This document shows, piece after piece, positions 6,922 to 11,455 of a DNA stretch of 11,455 nt. This DNA is from Methylovulum sp. Its GTDB lineage: Bacteria; Pseudomonadota; Gammaproteobacteria; Methylococcales; Methylomonadaceae. Location of the stretch: assembly GCA_016919605.1 (NCBI GenBank), contig JACXTQ010000303.1, positions 1 through 11,455 of the forward strand, read 5' to 3'. Made by a program: the position numbers and the translations under genes. The number at the start of each line of letters is the position of its first letter. Positions within the stretch are counted from its first letter, which is position 1. Under the pieces are notes generated by a model. The model saw nothing but the letters and a program-made list of their open reading frames with translations, had not been told where the DNA came from and ran no database searches.

Positions 6922-7616
6922 AGCGCCACCCGCCAAGCGGAAGAGTCCGCCGCCTGCTCGCAATAGTGATCCAACCATTGGCCAAACTCATCACGCGACA
7001 CTTCTTCGGCCCCCAAGCTGACCAAATGCGGCGAATGCACCTGACAATCAATCAAACGATACCCCCATGCCTTAAGCTGTTCCACTAAAACGGCGAACGC
7101 CACCTTAGACGCATCGGTCCGGGAATGGAACATGGATTCACCAAAAAAGACCTGCCCTAACGCCACCCCATAAAGCCCACCGACCAACTCGCCATCCAAC
7201 CATGCCTCCGCCGAATGGGCAAGGCCCAAGCGGAACAGCTCGTTATAAGCCTGTTTGATGTCAGCGGTGATCCAAGTGCCCGATTGCCCCGCCCTAGGCT
7301 GGGCGCAACGGGTCATCACTTCGGCAAACGCCTGGTCTATAGTCACCGAATACACGTGTTGCCGCAAAGTCTTGCGCAAACTGCGCGACACCACCAGCTT
7401 TTCGGGGAACAACACCAATCGCGGGTCAGGCGACCACCATAAAATCGGCTCGCCAGGGTTATACCAAGGAAAAATCCCCTGCCGATAAGCATTGACCAAG
7501 CGTTTTTTGGACAAGCACCCACCAATTGCCAACAAGCCATCCGGTTCTTTCAAGGCTTTTTTAACCGACGGGAACGGTTGCTCAGGATTTTTAGGATTCA
7601 GAATAGTCAGCTTCAT
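6918..7616 (-). CDS. aat: Leucyl/phenylalanyl-tRNA--protein transferase Aat
   Basis: Aat adds Leu or Phe from aminoacyl-tRNA to proteins with N-terminal Lys or Arg. It is 232 residues (E. coli 234). Seen: GIFPWY at 47-52, WWSPDPR at 60-66, GTWIT at 113-117, LAHSAE at 132-137, then LDGELVGGLYGVALGQVFFG with Glu160 in GES, and Asp190 with Gln192 in DCQ. The spacing of the last three matches E. coli Glu156, Asp186 and Gln188 (from memory, the active-site residues). The HSAE and SMFHSR segments are small variants of the usual HSVE and SMFSR forms. It overlaps bpt by 4 nt (ATGA), so both transferases are translationally coupled. The upstream gap to trxB is 87 nt and holds a 10-bp direct repeat. 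Confidence 0.97.
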   Translation of the reverse strand: MKLTILNPKNPEQPFPSVKKALKEPDGLLAIGGCLSKKRLVNAYRQGIFPWYNPGEPILWWSPDPRLVLFPEKLVVSRSLRKTLRQHVYSVTIDQAFAEVMTRCAQPRAGQSGTWITADIKQAYNELFRLGLAHSAEAWLDGELVGGLYGVALGQVFFGESMFHSRTDASKVAFAVLVEQLKAWGYRLIDCQVHSPHLVSLGAEEVSRDEFGQWLDHYCEQAADSSAWRVAL

Positions 7617-7640
7617 TTATCTGCCACGCCCCCTCTACTT

Positions 7641-7665
7641 TAGCGACAAATACCCTAGCGACAAA
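7641..7665. repeat. Tandem 10-bp direct repeat upstream of aat
   Basis: TAGCGACAAA occurs exactly at 7641-7650 and again at 7656-7665, 15 bp start to start. On the minus strand this is TTTGTCGCTA twice, 25-49 nt before the aat ATG. A weak promoter can be read across it: -35 TTGTCG in the first copy (minus-strand order), 16 nt, then -10 TAAAGT. Either a regulator half-site pair or a chance duplication. Confidence 0.4.
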
Positions 7666-7703
7666 CACCGATCGTGACCGTGGCATTAATGTGACGGACG
7701 CAT

Positions 7704-8660
7704 TCAACCGGCCAGTTCATCCAAATATTTTTCGGCATCCAAAGCCGCCATACAGCCCGCCCCTGCCGACGTGATCGCCTGTTTGTACACCGAGTCCATC
7801 ACATCACCGGCGGCGAACACGCCCTCGACACTGGTCGCGGTCGCATTGCCCTGGATACCGCTACGTACTTTAATGTAACCATGCTCCATAGCCAATTGGC
7901 CGGCAAAAATATCCGTATTGGGGGTATGCCCTATGGCAATAAATACGCCATGTACATCCAGTTCTTTGCAAGAACCGTCCTTGACGCTTTTGACCCGCAC
8001 ACCCGTCACGCCCATATCATCGCCCAACACCTCATCTAAAGTATGGTTCCAGACAATTTCAACATTGCCATTTTTGGCTTTTTCCAGTAATTTATCAGAA
8101 AGGATTTTTTCTGACCGAAACTTATCACGGCGATGCACCACAGTGACTTTTGAGGCGATATTGGCGAGATATAAGGCTTCTTCGACCGCCGTATTGCCGC
8201 CACCTATCACCGCTACGGGCTTGTTGCGGTAAAAAAAACCATCGCAGGTCGCACAAGCCGACACACCTTTGCCCTTAAATGCTTCTTCCGACTCCAGGCC
8301 TAAATAACGTGCCGAGGCTCCCGTGGCGATAATCAGCGCATCACAGGTATACACGCCGGAATCCCCGGTTAAGGTAAACGGCTTTGCCGACAAGTCCGCC
8401 GTATGGATATGGTCAAAAATGATTTCAGTGGCAAAACGCTCGGCATGCAAGCGCATCCGCTCCATCAAGTCAGGGCCTTGCAAACCTTCAACATCACCCG
8501 GCCAATTATCGACTTCGGTGGTGGTGGTCAATTGCCCGCCTTGTTGCATGCCCGTAATCATCACCGGTTGCAAATTAGCGCGGGCGGCATAAACCGCCGC
8601 AGTGTACCCCGCAGGGCCTGAGCCTAAAATCAATAGGCGGCAGTGTTTGGAATCACTCAT
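7704..8660 (-). CDS. trxB: Thioredoxin reductase TrxB
   Basis: TrxB is a flavoenzyme that reduces thioredoxin with NADPH in the cytoplasm. It is 318 residues (E. coli 321). Seen: the FAD-binding GSGPAG at 13-18; GGQLTTTTEV; ATGASARYLG; the redox-active CATC at 136-139 inside SACATCDGFF; the NADPH-binding GGGNTA at 153-158 with HRRDKF at 176-181; and the C-terminal GVFAAGDVMD and QAITSAGAGCMAALDAE. An in-frame extension of 29 codons upstream exists, but I chose the ATG at 8660 because it aligns with the E. coli N-terminus and lies about 27 nt after a good promoter. It is divergent from ftsK; aat follows on the same strand. The lrp and cydDC genes that flank trxB in E. coli are absent. Confidence 0.97.
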   Translation of the reverse strand: MSDSKHCRLLILGSGPAGYTAAVYAARANLQPVMITGMQQGGQLTTTTEVDNWPGDVEGLQGPDLMERMRLHAERFATEIIFDHIHTADLSAKPFTLTGDSGVYTCDALIIATGASARYLGLESEEAFKGKGVSACATCDGFFYRNKPVAVIGGGNTAVEEALYLANIASKVTVVHRRDKFRSEKILSDKLLEKAKNGNVEIVWNHTLDEVLGDDMGVTGVRVKSVKDGSCKELDVHGVFIAIGHTPNTDIFAGQLAMEHGYIKVRSGIQGNATATSVEGVFAAGDVMDSVYKQAITSAGAGCMAALDAEKYLDELAG

Positions 8661-8693
8661 GGACAACTCTCTACAAAAAAGGATAATCGGTAA

Positions 8694-8722
8694 ATTATGC
8701 AGGTGAAAGCGCGTTTCGACAA
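8694..8722 (-). promoter_or_regulatory. Sigma70-type promoter for trxB
   Basis: On the minus strand a -35 TTGTCG (4 of 6) at 8722-8717 and a -10 CATAAT (5 of 6) at 8699-8694 are separated by exactly 17 nt. The start would be near 8687, about 27 nt before the trxB ATG. Confidence 0.55.
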
Positions 8723-8787
8723 TGTTATTGTTGCTTGACGCGGCCACTCACCTAAGACGGAGGAAGCTAATCTGCGCCTAAGGGAAA

Positions 8788-8803
8788 CTGGCTTGACAGC
8801 CAG
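8788..8803. promoter_or_regulatory. CTG-N10-CAG inverted repeat (LexA-box-like)
   Basis: CTGGCT and AGCCAG form a perfect 6-bp inverted repeat around TGAC, giving the CTG-N10-CAG layout of a gammaproteobacterial LexA site. ftsK is SOS-inducible in E. coli. Against it: the interior is GC-rich where LexA sites are AT-rich, and it lies about 125 bp upstream of the best ftsK -10. A chance palindrome is at least as likely. Confidence 0.2.
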
Positions 8804-8905
8804 CCAGGCAATAAACGGACTTGCCCCCCATCTTAAAAGGACGACCCTTAACGCTAACGAAAGGAATGACAACAAACAGCCCCAACAATTCCCCGCCGTT
8901 ATTAA

Positions 8906-8934
8906 TACAAAAGCCAACACTATTCATCTATAAT
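8906..8934 (+). promoter_or_regulatory. Promoter for ftsK with perfect -10
   Basis: A consensus -10 TATAAT at 8929-8934 is preceded, 17 nt upstream, by only a weak -35 (TACAAA, 3 of 6). Transcription would start near 8941, about 30 nt before the ftsK ATG. There is no obvious ribosome site between them. Confidence 0.45.
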
Positions 8935-8971
8935 CAACCCAAAGTCGGTTTCACCTCATCGAATCATACCT

Positions 8972-11314
8972 ATGTCTGCTGTAATGGAAGAAAAAACTTT
9001 TCGTGGCATACGCGAAATCGTAGTCCTAAGCCTATTGGCCTGCGCTTTGTTCTTTTTAATCTCTCTGGTGACCTTTAGCCTGGAAGATGCAGGCTGGACG
9101 CATAGCGGCACCAATAACTCCCCCACCAATGCATGTGGCGTGATTGGCGCGTGGCTGGCGGATATTAGCCTGAGTTTCTTTGGCTTGAGCGCCTATGTGT
9201 TCCCGTTTCTGATGGGCTGGCATAGCTATCACTTTTTTCGGCCTAAAAAAATCACCCACGAAAAAGCCCTTATCAAAACGCTAGGCATGGTCGCCAGCCT
9301 GACCTCAGGCACCGCTTTGCTGCACCTGTATGTATTGCGGGTGCGCATTGAACTGCCCCGCGACACCGGCGGCATCCTCGGAGAAGAAATTGGCGACCTT
9401 GCCGACAAATTACTGGGCAACTCAGGCGCGACGCTGTTCCTGATCGTGTTGTTGCTCGCCGGCATCACCTTGGCCACGGAAGTGTCATGGGTAGCATTGA
9501 TAGATTGGTTAGGCAAACAGACCTTTGCGCTGGCCCAAATCGCCTTCCGCTATTTTCGGCAACTGAAACCTAAAGCAGTTGACAGCTCCCCTGTTACCTC
9601 CATTACCGAAAACCCACCCGCCCCGACTATTTTTCTGCCGGCCATTTTCAAACCAGAAAAAAAAGCGCCGGAAAAAACGTCCGCCAAGCCGGTCATACAA
9701 GCCCCGCAGATACTCGAAAAGCGGGCGGCCAAACCTGCGTCTAAAACCGACAAAACCAGCAGGTTCGTACAAAAACCGGCTATCCCTGTATACTCGATGA
9801 GCGATGGTATCCTGCCCTCTTTGGACTTGCTCGACCAACGCGAATCGCATGTGGTCGGTTATTCGCAAAGCGACTTGGAAGCCATGTCGCGGCGCGTGGA
9901 AGAAATCCTCGCCGACTTTAACGTCACCGTCACCGTGGTCGGCTTCCATCCTGGCCCGGTCATCACCCGTTTTGAGCTGCAACCTGCCGCCGGGGTCAAA
10001 GTCAGCCGCATCAGCACCTTATCCAAAGATTTGGCGCGGGCTTTGCTCGTCACCAGCGTGCGGATTGTCGAAATCATTCCGGGCAAATCGGTGGTGGGTT
10101 TGGAAATCCCCAACCGCGAACGGGAAATGGTCAACCTGCGTGATTTGTTGATGGCGAACAATTTCGCCCACGCCAAATCCTTATTGACCTTGGCGATGGG
10201 CAAAGACATCGCCGGCGCACCCTTGGTCGCCGATTTGGGCAAAATGCCCCACGCGCTGGTCGCGGGCACCACCGGTTCGGGAAAATCGGTCGCCATCAAC
10301 ACCATGATCTTAAGCTTGCTGTACAAGGCTACCCCCGCCCAAGTGCGCATGATTATGATCGACCCCAAAATGCTTGAACTGTCGGTCTATGCCGACATCC
10401 CCCATCTGTTGACCCCCGTGGTCACTGACATGAAAGAAGCCAGCAATGCCCTACGTTGGGCGGTCGGGGAAATGGAGCGGCGCTATAAGCTGATGTCGAA
10501 AGTTGGAGTCAGAAATTTGGCAGGGTTTAACCACCTGATTGAAGAAGCCGCCGAACATGGCGAATTTATCAAAGACCCGATGTACCAGCCGCTGCAAGCC
10601 TTTGCCGATGACGATGATTATCCGGTCTTAAGCACCCTGCCGAGCATCGTCATCATCATTGACGAATTGGCGGACATGATGATGATTGTCGGCAAAAAAG
10701 TTGAAGAACTCATCGCCCGTCTGGCGCAAAAAGCCCGCGCCGCCGGTATCCATCTGATCCTCGCCACCCAACGCCCGTCCGTTGATGTCCTGACCGGCTT
10801 GATTAAGGCCAACGTTCCCACCCGCATTTCCTTTCAAGTCTCTTCACGGATAGACTCACGCACCATTCTTGACCAAGGTGGCGCGGAAACTTTGCTAGGC
10901 AATGGTGACATGCTGTTCTTGCCTTCCGGCACCAGCATCCCCATCCGCGCCCACGGTGCCTTTGTTGATGACCATGAAGTGCATCGGGTCGTTGAATTCT
11001 TAAAACAAACTGCACCCCCCAATTATCTGGAAGACATCACCAAAGAAATCAGCGATAGTAATGAGGGCTTTAGTGGTGGCGGCAACGGTGGCAGCGGCAA
11101 TAGTAGCGGCGAAAATGACCCGTTGTATGATGAGGCCGTACAATTTGTCACCGAATCGCGCAAAGCCTCCATTTCCAGTGTGCAACGGCGTTTTAAAGTG
11201 GGTTATAACCGTGCCGCCACCTTAATCGAAAACATGGAAGCCGCCGGAGTCGTCAGTGCCGCCGAATCCAATGGCTCGCGGGTAGTGCTGGCTCCCGTGC
11301 CGATTAAGGACTAA
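8972..11314 (+). CDS. ftsK: DNA translocase FtsK
   Basis: FtsK anchors at the division septum and pumps DNA towards dif to help XerCD resolve chromosome dimers. It is 780 residues, a short-linker form (E. coli 1329). Seen: four likely membrane segments near 16-36, 66-84, 101-121 and 153-173; a Pro/Lys-rich linker about 200-270; alpha domain about 300-395; RecA-like motor with Walker A AGTTGSGKS 431-439 and Walker B Asp564-Glu565, then LATQRPSVDVLTG; a Gly/Ser/Asn-rich hinge about 696-715; and a C-terminal winged-helix gamma domain about 716-775 with QRRFKVGYNRAA, the part that reads KOPS sequences and contacts XerD. All parts needed for translocation appear intact. The start at 8972 fits the family but has no clear ribosome site. 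It is divergent from trxB and is followed by a strong terminator. Confidence 0.97.
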   Translation: MSAVMEEKTFRGIREIVVLSLLACALFFLISLVTFSLEDAGWTHSGTNNSPTNACGVIGAWLADISLSFFGLSAYVFPFLMGWHSYHFFRPKKITHEKALIKTLGMVASLTSGTALLHLYVLRVRIELPRDTGGILGEEIGDLADKLLGNSGATLFLIVLLLAGITLATEVSWVALIDWLGKQTFALAQIAFRYFRQLKPKAVDSSPVTSITENPPAPTIFLPAIFKPEKKAPEKTSAKPVIQAPQILEKRAAKPASKTDKTSRFVQKPAIPVYSMSDGILPSLDLLDQRESHVVGYSQSDLEAMSRRVEEILADFNVTVTVVGFHPGPVITRFELQPAAGVKVSRISTLSKDLARALLVTSVRIVEIIPGKSVVGLEIPNREREMVNLRDLLMANNFAHAKSLLTLAMGKDIAGAPLVADLGKMPHALVAGTTGSGKSVAINTMILSLLYKATPAQVRMIMIDPKMLELSVYADIPHLLTPVVTDMKEASNALRWAVGEMERRYKLMSKVGVRNLAGFNHLIEEAAEHGEFIKDPMYQPLQAFADDDDYPVLSTLPSIVIIIDELADMMMIVGKKVEELIARLAQKARAAGIHLILATQRPSVDVLTGLIKANVPTRISFQVSSRIDSRTILDQGGAETLLGNGDMLFLPSGTSIPIRAHGAFVDDHEVHRVVEFLKQTAPPNYLEDITKEISDSNEGFSGGGNGGSGNSSGENDPLYDEAVQFVTESRKASISSVQRRFKVGYNRAATLIENMEAAGVVSAAESNGSRVVLAPVPIKD

Positions 11315-11356
11315 TCCCCTCCCCTGCCTCAACTCAATTTAAAATTAACGCGACCC

Positions 11357-11401
11357 ACACGCCCCCCCCCCCCGCCTACACAGCGCAGGGGGTGTTTTTT
11401 T
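11357..11401 (+). terminator. Rho-independent terminator of ftsK with C12 tract
   Basis: The C-rich arm ends in twelve C in a row (11362-11373) and pairs with GGGGG at 11388-11392; TG and seven T (11395-11401) follow. One register pairs CCCCCGC with GCAGGGGG through a bulged A and a 9-nt loop. Another pairs ACAC-g-CCCC with GGGGGTGT. It lies 43 nt after the ftsK stop. The C run is longer than the stem needs. Confidence 0.85.
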
Positions 11402-11455
11402 AACCACCCTCACCACAAATAAGCCAAACTCCCCTATACTATAGTTTTATCTATT

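Larger units (their letters stand above)
8661..8971. other. Divergent trxB-ftsK intergenic region
   Basis: A 311-bp gap holding a trxB promoter on the minus strand, an ftsK promoter on the plus strand and, between them, a 16-bp inverted repeat at 8788-8803. An open frame on the minus strand (8920 to 8657) with a hydrophobic start lacks a ribosome site and runs through the trxB start, so I do not call it. I see no tRNA or other RNA gene here. Confidence 0.7.

Noticed and set aside
6922..6978. 19-codon N-terminal extension of Bpt
   Set aside because: It lies inside aat in another frame; the ATGA-overlap start gives the family-typical length and N-terminus.
8661..8747. 29-codon N-terminal extension of TrxB
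   Set aside because: It covers the predicted trxB promoter and has no counterpart in TrxB proteins; the ATG at 8660 aligns with known N-termini.
8657..8920. 87-codon minus-strand open frame with a hydrophobic N-terminus between ftsK and trxB
   Set aside because: It starts with GTG, has no ribosome site, covers the trxB promoter and runs into the trxB start in another frame; it resembles no family I recognise.
11435..11440. TATACT as a -10 for the next gene past ftsK
   Set aside because: No -35 at the right distance and no downstream gene visible to support it.
1..11455. CRISPR arrays, insertion sequences, tRNA or rRNA genes, retron RNA
   Set aside because: I saw no regularly spaced repeats, transposase, terminal inverted repeats or cloverleaf sequence, and no reverse transcriptase next to the ATPase/HNH pair.

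Overview
The window looks like chromosomal DNA from a gammaproteobacterium. ClpS, ClpA, IF-1, TrxB, MnmA and the FtsK motor all read as gammaproteobacterial proteins. From memory, the gene order nudJ-mnmA / clpS-clpA / infA-bpt-aat-trxB / ftsK matches the Pseudomonas arrangement closely and the E. coli one partly (E. coli has cydDC and lrp interposed). Host genes are roughly 50-57% GC in the blocks I counted by hand. I cannot name the genus; a Methylococcales-type methanotroph is a loose guess.

Layout. (1) Bases 3083 to 1, minus strand: a tightly overlapping operon nudJ - mnmA - AAA ATPase - HNH nuclease, the last running off the left edge. The ATPase plus HNH pair resembles the two-gene Septu (PtuA/PtuB) anti-phage system. 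It sits where hflD normally follows mnmA. (2) Bases 3279-5880, plus strand: clpS-clpA, divergent from nudJ, with a sigma70-type promoter in the gap. (3) Bases 8660 to 5913, minus strand: trxB - aat - bpt - infA, convergent with clpA, with a perfect-ended hairpin between clpA and infA. (4) Bases 8972-11314, plus strand: ftsK, divergent from trxB, followed by a strong intrinsic terminator whose stem contains a run of twelve C.

How the genes work together. Aat and Bpt attach Leu/Phe or Leu to protein N-termini. ClpS recognises the resulting N-degrons and hands them to ClpA, the unfoldase of the ClpAP protease. The window therefore holds the whole bacterial N-degron pathway except clpP. MnmA (tRNA U34 thiolation), IF-1 (initiation), TrxB (thiol redox) and FtsK (chromosome segregation at the septum) are ordinary core genes.

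The most interesting part is the left end. A defence module appears to have been spliced into a housekeeping operon so that its first gene starts inside the mnmA stop region. The ATPase gene is compositionally mosaic: its N-terminal third is about 32% GC by hand count, the rest about 45-53%. The two-gene defence architecture is already known; its placement and translational coupling to mnmA are what deserve a second look.
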